Positions 35,992-43,910 of a stretch of 64,000 nucleotides of DNA are shown one piece after another. Under the pieces are notes generated by a model. That model did not search any database and was not told the origin of the DNA. It saw nothing but the letters and a program-made list of their open reading frames with translations. Made by a program: the position numbers and the translations under genes. The number at the start of each line of letters is the position of its first letter. Position 1 is the stretch's first letter. The DNA comes from Euhalothece natronophila Z-M001 (GTDB lineage: Bacteria > Cyanobacteriota > Cyanobacteriia > Cyanobacteriales > Rubidibacteraceae), in assembly GCF_007904085.1 (NCBI RefSeq), contig NZ_CP042326.1, forward strand, positions 2,294,001 to 2,358,000, in the 5' to 3' direction.

Positions 35992-36744
35992 CTAATTTTG
36001 AGTAATGGTATCTTCCAAATGAGAAGAATAGCGGTATTTTAGCCATAAACCAATATAAACCATAATAATAATCGCGATCGCGCCCCAACCTAAAGGCTCA
36101 ATCGCCCAAAACACTACTTCAATTTCGTTTTCTTCCCCAGGTTGTAAATACCATACCGCACTCCTGTCACTTTTTTGAATTATCCTTTCGGCAACATCTG
36201 AGTCTAGAACCTTTAAGCCCAAAGGAGTTTGTAACTGAAATTCTAAATCTAGTAAAGAATTTGCCCCGATTAAACGGGAATTTTGTCCTTTAATCGTTCC
36301 TAAGGCACTCAAATCAAGATTAAATTGCAAATGAGTCCGTTGTAAGAATAAAAAGTTATTTTGATTAATTTTTAATTGTGACTTAAATTTCACTAAGTCA
36401 CTCGGAGGTTGCTTCCCCACTTTCGGATTAAAAAAGCGATTAAATTTCGCCTCTAACTGTTCCATATTGGCAAAGGGAATGGTTAATTCCACCTCGGCTG
36501 GGGACAGACGTTGGGTTTTACCTCCTAATTTGCGAGCCCGTTGTTCTAAACTTCCCAACCAGTCTTCTACATCGGCTTGGCTAAAACTGGTCAATTGTTT
36601 TCCCAATTGAATGTGCTGGACAATTTCTCCTCGATGCAACCCGGTAATATTCACCCCCACTTCGTAATTAACGCAGCCGGTTAGTAATAAGGGAATGAGT
36701 AATAAAAACAGACGCTTTAATGTTTGACCCAGCAATGGTTTCAT
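35992..36744 (-). CDS. DUF3153 lipoprotein
   Basis: 250 residues. The signal peptide ends in the lipobox LLTGC. The exported domain contains YEVGVNITGLHRGEIVQHIQLG and SFSQADVEDWLGSLEQRA, which mark the cyanobacterial DUF3153 family, and a C-terminal membrane helix (about residues 218-238) follows. The function is unknown. It is 8 bp downstream of truB in a minus-strand cluster. Confidence 0.8.
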   Translation of the reverse strand: MKPLLGQTLKRLFLLLIPLLLTGCVNYEVGVNITGLHRGEIVQHIQLGKQLTSFSQADVEDWLGSLEQRARKLGGKTQRLSPAEVELTIPFANMEQLEAKFNRFFNPKVGKQPPSDLVKFKSQLKINQNNFLFLQRTHLQFNLDLSALGTIKGQNSRLIGANSLLDLEFQLQTPLGLKVLDSDVAERIIQKSDRSAVWYLQPGEENEIEVVFWAIEPLGWGAIAIIIMVYIGLWLKYRYSSHLEDTITQN

Positions 36745-36752
36745 TCTTATCT

Positions 36753-37643
36753 TTATGCAATCACAGTTTTCGGTTTTAAGGTTTCAGGAGGAACTCTCTC
36801 CCCAATGCCTAAAAATAAACCATTTTCATCGTAAATTCGCAAAAAACGAGACTCATCACTTTGATGGGGTAATAATTGTCCTTGACACCATCGCTTCGCC
36901 TCCTCTTGAGAAAGGGTAATCCCTTCTAAATGCTGGAGGGGATAGTCTAATGGGAATAAAGTTAAAGTTCCCACTTTTAAATGTTCTTCTATCATTGTTA
37001 GGGAAAAACTATTTTCCAGAGAAAAGCCACTGCTTTCAGTGCGCCTTAATTGTGCTAAGGTTCCCCCTGTGCCGATTATATCCCCAAGATCACGAGCAAT
37101 AGAGCGAATATAAGTTCCACTTCTACATTGAATGTAAAGGGTTAACTCTGGAAATTCTCCGTCTTGCCAATTCAGAATCTCTATCTTATCAATTTTTACC
37201 TCCCGTGGAGGAACCTCAATGGTTTTCCCCTGTCTTGCTAACTCATATAAACGGCGACCCTCTTTTTGAATGGCACTATAAACTGGCGGAATTTGGGAGA
37301 TTTTCCCCACAAACTGTGCTAAATGAGGCTTAATTTGGTCTAGGGTTAAGTGAGAAGCGACATTTTTTTCCAGTATTTCCCCTTCTAAGTCATCACTACT
37401 AGTACGCCAGCCAAAGCGAATGGTCGCTTCATAGGCTTTACTATCAGGAAGAAATTGTAACAGGCGGGTTGCTTTTCCTACTGCAAGGGGTAAAACACCT
37501 GTAGCAGCGGGATCAAGAGTGCCACCATGCCCGACTCGTTTAATTTTGGCAACTCGTCGAAACTTTGCTACACAATCGTGAGAGGTGAAGCCAAGGGGTT
37601 TATCAAGGTTGAGAAATCCTAGTAATGACTGATTATTATTCAA
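36753..37643 (-). CDS. truB: tRNA pseudouridine(55) synthase
   Basis: 296 residues. The catalytic Asp is in GHGGTLDPAATGVL, preceded by KPLGFTSHD; the YEATIRFGWRT and CRSGTYIRSIARDLG motifs are also typical. It makes pseudouridine 55 in the T-loop of tRNAs. Its start codon abuts the stop of the ribbon-helix-helix gene, so the two are probably translationally coupled. Confidence 0.96.
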   Translation of the reverse strand: MNNNQSLLGFLNLDKPLGFTSHDCVAKFRRVAKIKRVGHGGTLDPAATGVLPLAVGKATRLLQFLPDSKAYEATIRFGWRTSSDDLEGEILEKNVASHLTLDQIKPHLAQFVGKISQIPPVYSAIQKEGRRLYELARQGKTIEVPPREVKIDKIEILNWQDGEFPELTLYIQCRSGTYIRSIARDLGDIIGTGGTLAQLRRTESSGFSLENSFSLTMIEEHLKVGTLTLFPLDYPLQHLEGITLSQEEAKRWCQGQLLPHQSDESRFLRIYDENGLFLGIGERVPPETLKPKTVIA

Positions 37644-37868
37644 CTAGCTATCCGTTTCTTCGTTGTGATGGCGATTGAGGGTTGATTCCACTTCCGAGAG
37701 ACGCTTTTCTAACTCAGCAAGACGCTCTGAATAAGATGGTAGGTTTAAGTAGGCTTTCAGAGCAGCAATGACAATCTCGGACTTACTTTCCCCGGTTTGA
37801 TGGATCCGATCAATAAGCGCCTGTTCGACTTCTGGTGGAATTCTAACACCAAGGAATGGATTGGGCAT
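37644..37868 (-). CDS. Ribbon-helix-helix DNA-binding protein
   Basis: 74 residues from the ATG at 37866-37868; the frame extends upstream, but the extension is hydrophobic and unconvincing. The core LGVRIPPEVEQALIDRIHQTGESKSEIVIAALKAYL is a ribbon-helix-helix fold, followed by a coiled-coil tail (LAELEKRLSEVES). It may be an antitoxin-like or autonomous regulator. No toxin gene is next to it; truB follows directly. Confidence 0.7.
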   Translation of the reverse strand: MPNPFLGVRIPPEVEQALIDRIHQTGESKSEIVIAALKAYLNLPSYSERLAELEKRLSEVESTLNRHHNEETDS

Positions 37869-38079
37869 TGCTTCTATCTGATTTAGGGTCAAGCCATAGA
37901 AAAATATAATAGCAGTTGTTGATAAATAATCATTTATGTTTCTCCCCAAAATGCATTAAATCTCAACTACAATTTAAGTGGATACTCCGCTATTAATAAG
38001 AAAACTTAACAATACTTTTCAATTTATTTATTTTGTGATATGCGCTTTTTGACTATTCAAGACAATCCTGAAAACTTGT

Positions 38080-38096
38080 GTTATCATTGTGATAAC
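38080..38096. promoter_or_regulatory. Perfect inverted repeat, operator candidate
   Basis: GTTATCA, a 3-bp spacer and TGATAAC form a perfect dyad. It lies in the 428-bp divergent gap between the ribbon-helix-helix/truB cluster and rpaB. The spacing and symmetry fit a dimeric regulator such as the ribbon-helix-helix protein encoded nearby, but this is inference. No HLR1-type RpaB site was found with confidence. The rest of the gap is AT-rich, with a TTGACA at about 38127 lacking a good -10. Confidence 0.35.
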
Positions 38097-38296
38097 TGAT
38101 TGCAACAATTCTTTACTAAAAAAGGTTGACACTAGAATTGGCATATGTTCAAAGCAACTAAAGAAGATAATTTTCAATTTTTTTCCCTAATTCAACTAAA
38201 CTTAACTGTGACAATCATTTCATAAAAACCCCAACTTAAACTTTCCAACAAAATTAGTCAGCAAAAAGTAATAAATAATTAATAGGAGTGTTAAGC

Positions 38297-39046
38297 GTGG
38301 CAAATCACACAGAAAAAATTCTCGTTGTCGATGACGAAGCGGCAGTGCGTAGAATTTTAGAGACGCGCCTTTCTATGGTGGGGTACGATGTTGTTACCGC
38401 CACTGATGGTGAGGAAGCTCTGCAAGTATTTGCAAGAGAACAGCCTGATTTAGTGGTATTAGATGTGATGATGCCTAATGGTGACGGTTATTTCACCTGT
38501 AAGGAATTACGAAAGGACTCAGATGTTCCGATTATTATGCTGACAGCCTTAGGAGATGTGGCGGATCGCATTACAGGGCTACAAATTGGTGCGGATGATT
38601 ACTTGGTCAAACCCTTTTCTCCGAAAGAATTAGAAGCAAGAATTAATACAGTATTACGCCGATTAAGCAAGAGTACAGATTCTGTGATTCCCCCATCAGG
38701 AGTCATGCAAGTAGGTCAGTTACAGATTGACACCAATAAACGCAGAGTCTATATGGGCAATGAATTATTGCGGCTCACAGGAAGAGAGTATAATCTCTTA
38801 GAATTGTTAGCTAGTCATTCAGGAGAGTCGATTTCTCGCACAGAGATTTTGAAGAAAATTTGGGGCTATGCGCCACAACGGCATGGGGATTTGCGAGTGG
38901 TAGATGTGCATGTATCTCGTCTCCGCAGTAAAATTGAGAGTGATCCTAAAAATCCTGAATTAATTATTACCGAACGGGGGACAGGTTATCTATTTCAACG
39001 CGCTAAAATTGTCAAAAATCCGGTGGAAGCTATTTCAAAGGTCTAA
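38297..39046 (+). CDS. rpaB: Response regulator RpaB
   Basis: 249 residues from the GTG at 38297, which has AGGAG 8 bases upstream; a GTG three codons earlier overlaps that site. The receiver domain carries VVDDEAAVRRILETRLSMVGYDVVTA, phospho-acceptor Asp in VVLDVMMPNGDGY and Lys in LVKPFSPKELEARI. The OmpR-type winged helix ends in ERGTGYLFQR. These blocks are diagnostic for RpaB/Ycf27, the essential high-light and redox regulator that binds HLR1 sites at photosystem genes. It is transcribed away from truB. Confidence 0.93.
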   Translation: MANHTEKILVVDDEAAVRRILETRLSMVGYDVVTATDGEEALQVFAREQPDLVVLDVMMPNGDGYFTCKELRKDSDVPIIMLTALGDVADRITGLQIGADDYLVKPFSPKELEARINTVLRRLSKSTDSVIPPSGVMQVGQLQIDTNKRRVYMGNELLRLTGREYNLLELLASHSGESISRTEILKKIWGYAPQRHGDLRVVDVHVSRLRSKIESDPKNPELIITERGTGYLFQRAKIVKNPVEAISKV

Positions 39047-39129
39047 GTAATTTCTATTAAGGGAAAAGGGCTGTTAGAATAACTCTAGGCTATCGTTAGT
39101 AAAAGCGCGATCGCGCCTAGGACTTCAAG

Positions 39130-41136
39130 ATGACTCATCAACGTTTTCAATTTCTGCTTCCATCTCTTTCCCTGAAAGCAACGCATTATATGTTATTACG
39201 GCGAGGAGTGGCTTATCTCCTCCCTTTAAGCTTAATTGGTAGTGGAGTCGCCTTCGGAAATACTCCCCAAAGCTCTACCGTAGAACCTTTATCAGGCTTT
39301 AATGAAGAAAGTCAGTCTGCTTCAGATAGTTTAGAGTCTTATGAAATTTCGGCTTCTGATCAAGACGAATCTGCAGTTCCCGATTACGACTCAGTTGCAC
39401 CAATGGGCTTAAATGATGAGGAAGAAGCGCCTGTAGAGCAAGCAGAAATAGAGCAAGAAGAAGCCTCAGCGCAAGTTTCAGATAGTGAAGTAAAAACTGC
39501 ATTAGAACCAATTGATCCCTTAACCAATTCTTCAGACACCCCAGATATCGATCATGATACTTCTGTTGATGAGCCAGAACAGGAAACTGCTACTGATTCT
39601 CCTGAACCTGAAGTTACTGCTGAGGAAATAGAGCCAGAACAGGAAACTGCTACTGATTCTCCTGAACCTGAAGTTACTGCTGAGGAAATAGAGCCAGAAC
39701 AGGAAACTGCTACTGATTCTCCTGAACCTGAGGTTACTGCTGAGGAAGTAGAGCCAGAAGAGGAAACTGCTACTGATTCTCCTGAACCTGAAGTTACTGC
39801 TGAGGAAGTAGAGCTAGAAGAAGAAATTGTTACTGATTCTCAAGACTATGTTGATCTTGAAGGATATCCACTAGCTGGGGAAGAAGCACTTCCAGATCCT
39901 CAAGTTGAAATCAGCGATCGCGAAAATAACTGCACAACAGTAATTGAAAATGACAAACTCGTCAGTGGCAGTTGTAATATTTCCGAACAAGAAACCCCCA
40001 GAGAACAGACTTTTACCGCTCCTCAAGATTTACCCGAACTTCCCACAGACTTTCAACAACCCACAGCCAGTGAGCAACAAGAGCCCACAGCCAGTGAATC
40101 AGAACAAGAGAGTTACAGCACTTATACTCCTCCCGAAGACTTGCCAGAGCTACAAGTAGCAGATAATGGGGATACCAACCTCATTTTTCCCCTCTCTAGA
40201 GCTGCACGGATTAGTTCTGGTTTTGGCTGGCGACGGCATCCGATAACGGGCAAACGTAACTTCCATGCAGGGGTAGATTTTGCTGCTCCAGAAGGAACCC
40301 CTGTAGTAGCAACGCGATCGGGCAAAGTCGCTTATGCTGACTATCGTGGCGGTTATGGCTTAATAGTGGGCTTACACCATGAGGGAGATCAATATGAATC
40401 CCGTTATGCTCATTTATCTCAAATTCATGTTCGCCCAGGAGAATGGGTAGAACAAGGAACGGTCATTGGTCGAGTCGGTAGCACTGGCACTTCTAGTGGT
40501 CCTCATCTACACTTTGAATGGCGAGTTCGTAGAGGACACCGTTGGGTTGCTGTAGATGCTACAGATCCTCTTTTAGTGGCTAGAGATAATATTGGTTCTA
40601 GTCAAATTGCCTTTAATGATAATGGTGTAGGGAGCGGTAATGCCAACGGACAGGGAACTAATAATAACTTCTTTACCAGTTTACCTGAGATGTTAAATTC
40701 TATTTCTAGAGAACCGGCTTCTTGGATGGCAAGGCAAGAATTAGACTTTTTACAAGATAGTGATTTTGAACGCGCCCATGAACGCCAGGCCCCACTCGGA
40801 AACTTCTCGGAAGTTCGTGATGCCATCTCGATTCTTCCTTTTTCTCTACCCCAAGTATTAGCTTCTCTCTTTAATTGGCAACCCCCCCAATTATTTGCGG
40901 ATGAACATTTAGAACAAGTCCCTTCTCAACAAGTCGCTTCTAATGATTTTGAGTTTACTTATCGTTATCCTGATCCTGACTCTGATGAGATTGAACGAAC
41001 CAATCAAGCCACTAATCTAGAATCCTTGTCTAATCTAGAGGCACTTGGCGAATTGAATTTCCCTTCTCCCCATCAGGAAAATCCTCAACAATTTTCTCAA
41101 CAACGAGAAGATGTAGATCCAAGCCTTAATTTTTAG
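39130..41136 (+). CDS. M23 (LytM-type) peptidase with acidic repeat region
   Basis: 668 residues. A hydrophobic stretch at about residues 25-45 serves as signal or anchor. Residues 60-330 are low-complexity, acidic and Glu/Pro/Thr-rich, including about 4.5 copies of a 20-residue unit. The peptidase domain follows (about 355-480) with SGFGWRRHPITGKRNFHAGVDFAAPEGTPV, HLSQIHV and the HxH motif in GPHLHFEWRV. It probably cleaves peptidoglycan cross-links in the periplasm. A C-terminal Asn/Gln-rich tail of about 170 residues is not assigned. Confidence 0.88.
   Translation: MTHQRFQFLLPSLSLKATHYMLLRRGVAYLLPLSLIGSGVAFGNTPQSSTVEPLSGFNEESQSASDSLESYEISASDQDESAVPDYDSVAPMGLNDEEEAPVEQAEIEQEEASAQVSDSEVKTALEPIDPLTNSSDTPDIDHDTSVDEPEQETATDSPEPEVTAEEIEPEQETATDSPEPEVTAEEIEPEQETATDSPEPEVTAEEVEPEEETATDSPEPEVTAEEVELEEEIVTDSQDYVDLEGYPLAGEEALPDPQVEISDRENNCTTVIENDKLVSGSCNISEQETPREQTFTAPQDLPELPTDFQQPTASEQQEPTASESEQESYSTYTPPEDLPELQVADNGDTNLIFPLSRAARISSGFGWRRHPITGKRNFHAGVDFAAPEGTPVVATRSGKVAYADYRGGYGLIVGLHHEGDQYESRYAHLSQIHVRPGEWVEQGTVIGRVGSTGTSSGPHLHFEWRVRRGHRWVAVDATDPLLVARDNIGSSQIAFNDNGVGSGNANGQGTNNNFFTSLPEMLNSISREPASWMARQELDFLQDSDFERAHERQAPLGNFSEVRDAISILPFSLPQVLASLFNWQPPQLFADEHLEQVPSQQVASNDFEFTYRYPDPDSDEIERTNQATNLESLSNLEALGELNFPSPHQENPQQFSQQREDVDPSLNF
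39571..39840 (+). repeat. 60-bp tandem repeat inside the M23 gene
   Basis: Four full 60-bp units (39571, 39631, 39691, 39751) and a half unit are arrayed head to tail. The first two units are nearly identical at nucleotide level, and divergence grows toward the 3' end. Each encodes a 20-residue unit rich in Glu, Pro and Thr. The period is a multiple of three, so copy-number change keeps the frame. Confidence 0.95.
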
Positions 41137-41185
41137 CAAAATAAGCGGGAATCCCCGATCCACAATCTTTGATTTGGCTGGGGAT

Positions 41186-41226
41186 GGGGCTTATAAAGGT
41201 CGGAATCTGATTCCGACCACAGCCCC
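41186..41226. repeat. Nested palindrome at the left edge of the TnpB-element remnant
   Basis: A perfect 10-bp stem (GGTCGGAATC/GATTCCGACC, one-base centre) is nested in an outer stem GGGGCT/AGCCCC. No T run follows, so it is unlike a terminator. It lies 50 bp after the M23 stop and just before the small ribbon-helix-helix gene, as expected for a transposon-end hairpin. Confidence 0.7.
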
Positions 41227-41239
41227 TCATGAGAGCATA

Positions 41240-41386
41240 TTAATCGAGGGGGTTCAATACCCCTGAGATTGATAACTTTCTGATCTGTTCTCTGATTACT
41301 TCATTTTGGCTTCTACCTTTGTGTTTACAGAAGGAGAGAAGTTGCTGATGTTCTTGTTCTGTGCATCTTATGGTGATTTGTTTCAT
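41240..41386 (-). CDS. Small ribbon-helix-helix-like protein of a TnpB element
   Basis: 48 residues, with an ATG start. The sequence KQITIRCTEQEHQQLLSF then KHKGRSQNEVIREQIRKL has the beta strand, helix, turn (GRSQNE) and helix pattern of a ribbon-helix-helix protein. It is divergent from the tnpB remnant, with 64 bp between them. Small RHH genes in this position occur next to cyanobacterial tnpB genes as far as I recall. The reading frame is intact although its tnpB partner is lost. Confidence 0.65.
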   Translation of the reverse strand: MKQITIRCTEQEHQQLLSFCKHKGRSQNEVIREQIRKLSISGVLNPLD

Positions 41387-41450
41387 TATTTAATGTCAAT
41401 ATGAAAGTTAAGCACTATGATTAAACTAACAGAAAAAGATAGTTAAGGCA

Positions 41451-41591
41451 ATGCAAGTTTCCTATCAATACAAATTCAAACCTAATCAAGAACAAGTAGG
41501 CAAAGTTTATCGTAAAATCACGGGTTTAAAACCCCGCCATTTATGGCGTTCTGTGTTAAGATGTAAGTATCTGCGGTTGGAGCGACCGTGA
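41451..41591 (+). pseudogene. tnpB N-terminal remnant
   Basis: The frame opens with MQVSYQYKFKPNQEQ, the typical start of IS200/IS605-family TnpB proteins. After about codon 20 the translation no longer looks like TnpB and runs into GC-rich structured DNA (ACGGGTTTAAAACCCCG...) before a stop at 46 codons. The catalytic RuvC and zinc-ribbon parts are absent, consistent with an internal deletion joining the gene start to the non-coding 3' end. Confidence 0.7.
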
Positions 41592-41812
41592 CCAAACAGC
41601 CCTGTAACGGCGGTCTGTCGGGGATTTAACTCTAAGATTTAAATCTAGATAAGAGTCTACAAGGGAATCTTCTCGCCTTTAGGCAGAAGAGGCTCAAAAA
41701 CCCCGTCTCTAATTTGCCGACGCTGAAATTGGAGACTTCTCGCTCACTCCTGGTTAAGGAACTCCACATTGTGTACAATTGTAAATAAATATACATAATT
41801 TAATTGATCACT

Positions 41813-41944
41813 ATGGAACCAGCAACCGTTGTAACAATTTCTATTGGTGCGTTAGTTTTGGCTGTCACCGGATATTCTCTCTATCTATCCTTTGGCCCTC
41901 CTTCTGCGGAATTAAATGATCCTTTTGAAGATCACGAAGATTAA
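41813..41944 (+). CDS. psbN: PsbN protein
   Basis: 43 residues: [20 protein letters not shown] and onward, with one membrane helix and a C-terminal [16 protein letters not shown]. This is the PsbN family, a thylakoid protein needed for assembly and repair of photosystem II. In many cyanobacteria psbN sits beside psbH on the opposite strand; no psbH is recognisable in the neighbouring 260 bp. It lies between the TnpB-element remnant and the degenerate recombinase. Confidence 0.95.
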   Translation: MEPATVVTISIGALVLAVTGYSLYLSFGPPSAELNDPFEDHED

Positions 41945-42207
41945 CTATAGTTGCACCAACCAATCCCAGTCCAATCAGAGAATCTTAAACCAACAATATT
42001 ACAGGTGGGCAAATTAGCTTACCGAAATTGGGAAAGGAAACAGCCTGCTACCGATGGAGTTTCCCATCAAGAGTGATGGTCGCGGGGGATTGGGAAATCA
42101 GTTCTAGATCAGTGCGACGCTAGAAAATCTTAACTGCGAAGTTAGGAAACCTTCGACAAATCAAAAATTATGTCCAAGGAGGATGTCACTTCCAATTAGC
42201 GGGACTT
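41945..42207. other. Intergenic region without recognised gene
   Basis: 263 bp between psbN and the 3' end of the recombinase-like gene. It has a mixed composition with small GC-rich palindromic pieces (for example GGAAACTCC/GGAGTTTCC-type at about 42040-42066). A 41-codon frame from TTG at about 41950 has no recognisable product. It may be decayed mobile-element DNA. Confidence 0.3.
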
Positions 42208-43488
42208 TTAAATAAAAAACCTCAGGTTTAATGTCCACTGGCTACGGGTAATATAGGAAATTTCAATTTGCTGGATAAATTCCCGAAAGTAAAATCGCCG
42301 TTCTGATTCTGATAAATCAAGCCAAAATTGCCGTAAAGAGACAGTTTGCGCGATCGCGCTTAAATTTTCTGGGGGACATTGAGCGATCTTTCCCTGATAT
42401 TCAGCAATCTCGGTGCGAAGTTTATAGCGTCGTAGTTGGGCAGTTTCAGCATCTAGAATGCCATGGGTTTCTAATTGCGATACTTGATTTAAAACATCCT
42501 GTAACTGCTGAATTTTAGCTTCTAAGTTAGCTTTCTCTTCGGCTACCCCATCTGATTCCATTTTTGCCACAGCTTGCGGTAAGTCTTCACAAATGCGATC
42601 TAGGGTACAGTTAAAAACATCGTGATAGGGAATTGCCTTACATCGGGGAGAATGGGGACACTTTTGGGGGCGTAAATATAGATATTCTCGTTTTTTCCCC
42701 CGACTGGTGACTTGGGTAATGTTTAAGGGGCATTGACAGTTTTGACAAACCACTAATCCAGCAAGAGAACGAGGCGCACTTGCGCTTCTTGTCGGTAGCT
42801 GACGATTACGACGTAACAAACGATCAATTTGGGCGGCTTCGTCCCGACTTAAAATCGGAAGATGGGTATTAGGAATCACCTCGCCATTTTTATAGCCCAT
42901 ATCTCCCCGATACACAGGGCTAGTTAACCAACGGCGACCGGTTGCAACAGAAATTTTTTTACCATACCGTCGTTCTAAATACCTGACTGCGCCACGCAAT
43001 GAGGCATAAAGCTGGAAATATTCAAAAAAGTCTTTCACCACAGGGGCGGTACTACGATCAATAATATACCGATCTTTACCGCGACGATAGCCATAAGGGG
43101 CTTTTCCGGGAGGAGGATGGGCTTTTAAGCGATTTTTGGCGTGTCCTCGTTTTAGTTGCTGACTACGTTTTTCTTGATGGAGAGAGGCAACTAGCTGTAA
43201 TAATTCCTTCTGATTTGTTCCTTCACCTTCTAGAATAACCACATTAGGGGTTAAAATTTCTAATTGCGCGATCGCGCTTTCAATTGCTTTTAAAGTTTCT
43301 CCTAAATCCCCCCAACTTCTCACTAAAATTGTTTCAGGAGGGGTACTTTTTGCCTCAGCAAGTAACCTTTCCCATTCCTGCCTTCCGCCAAAATCACAAT
43401 AAACCTGATCTACCTCTCTTCCCCAGTCAAGTTGCTGTGGTGGTAAATCAAGAAGGGGGTCATAATAACAATAAGCAATCACTGTCAT
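42208..43488 (-). CDS. Serine-recombinase-like protein without catalytic residues
   Basis: 426 residues. The layout is that of large serine recombinases: N-terminal resolvase-like fold (about 1-120), recombinase domain (GKAPYGYRR ... RWLTSPVYRGDMGY), zinc ribbon (CQNC...CPHSPRC) and a coiled coil (about 310-370). In the N-terminal domain the YxRxS motif reads YCYYD, so the nucleophile Ser and the first Arg are lost, and the usual DRLGR motif reads GDLGE. The DNA-binding parts look intact. It is probably a DNA-binding protein or an inactive relative of XisF. It overlaps the VOC gene by 4 bp. Confidence 0.85.
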   Translation of the reverse strand: MTVIAYCYYDPLLDLPPQQLDWGREVDQVYCDFGGRQEWERLLAEAKSTPPETILVRSWGDLGETLKAIESAIAQLEILTPNVVILEGEGTNQKELLQLVASLHQEKRSQQLKRGHAKNRLKAHPPPGKAPYGYRRGKDRYIIDRSTAPVVKDFFEYFQLYASLRGAVRYLERRYGKKISVATGRRWLTSPVYRGDMGYKNGEVIPNTHLPILSRDEAAQIDRLLRRNRQLPTRSASAPRSLAGLVVCQNCQCPLNITQVTSRGKKREYLYLRPQKCPHSPRCKAIPYHDVFNCTLDRICEDLPQAVAKMESDGVAEEKANLEAKIQQLQDVLNQVSQLETHGILDAETAQLRRYKLRTEIAEYQGKIAQCPPENLSAIAQTVSLRQFWLDLSESERRFYFREFIQQIEISYITRSQWTLNLRFFI

Positions 43489-43844
43489 TGTTGGCTTAAC
43501 TCAATAATATTGCCATCAGGGTCTTTAGTAAATAAGGCAGCCCGCCCAGAAGAACTTTCTTGAAACGGATAACCCTTCGTTTTAAGGCGTGTTTTCATCT
43601 TTTCTAAATCACTCACTGCTAATGCTAAATGTGGGTTACGTCCCCATTTTTGATTCACCTCAGTTGCTTTCCAATTTTGATCTTCAATGAGATGAATTTG
43701 ATAATCCCCTAACTGATACCAAACTCCCGGAAACTTCAGCGAACGTTCTGTTTTTGGTAATTCTAAAATGTGCGTGTAGAAAGATTCAGCTTTTTCCACG
43801 TCAGAAACCAGAATAGCAGTGTGAAGATAACGAGTTACACCCAT
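43485..43844 (-). CDS. VOC (glyoxalase/bleomycin-resistance) family protein
   Basis: 119 residues with two beta-alpha-beta-beta-beta halves. Metal-ligand candidates are His in RYLHTAILV, Glu/His in YQIHLIE, His in NPHLALAV and Glu in GNIIELSQQ. Close to lactoylglutathione-lyase or dioxygenase-type VOC proteins; the substrate is unknown. Its stop overlaps the start of the recombinase-like gene by 4 bp, suggesting translational coupling. Confidence 0.85.
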   Translation of the reverse strand: MGVTRYLHTAILVSDVEKAESFYTHILELPKTERSLKFPGVWYQLGDYQIHLIEDQNWKATEVNQKWGRNPHLALAVSDLEKMKTRLKTKGYPFQESSSGRAALFTKDPDGNIIELSQQ

Positions 43845-43910
43845 GACAATGTCAAAGAAAAGGTCTTTATTCTCATCCCTAGCATTTTTTCGCTTTCAGA
43901 ACAAGCCGCA

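Larger units (their letters stand above)
41186..41689. mobile_element. Deleted IS200/IS605-like TnpB element
   Basis: Order: left palindrome (41186-41226), small ribbon-helix-helix gene on the minus strand, 64-bp gap, the first 15-20 codons of tnpB on the plus strand, then non-coding sequence with GC-rich structure and a terminal hairpin CTTCTCGCC-TTTA-GGCAGAAG at 41669-41689 preceded by GGGAATC. A full TnpB gene (about 400 codons) is missing. No TnpA is present. The true boundaries are not certain. Confidence 0.6.

Noticed and set aside
39571-39840. Possible CRISPR array from regular 60-bp spacing
   Set aside because: The whole 60-bp period is conserved and encodes protein; there are no variable spacers.
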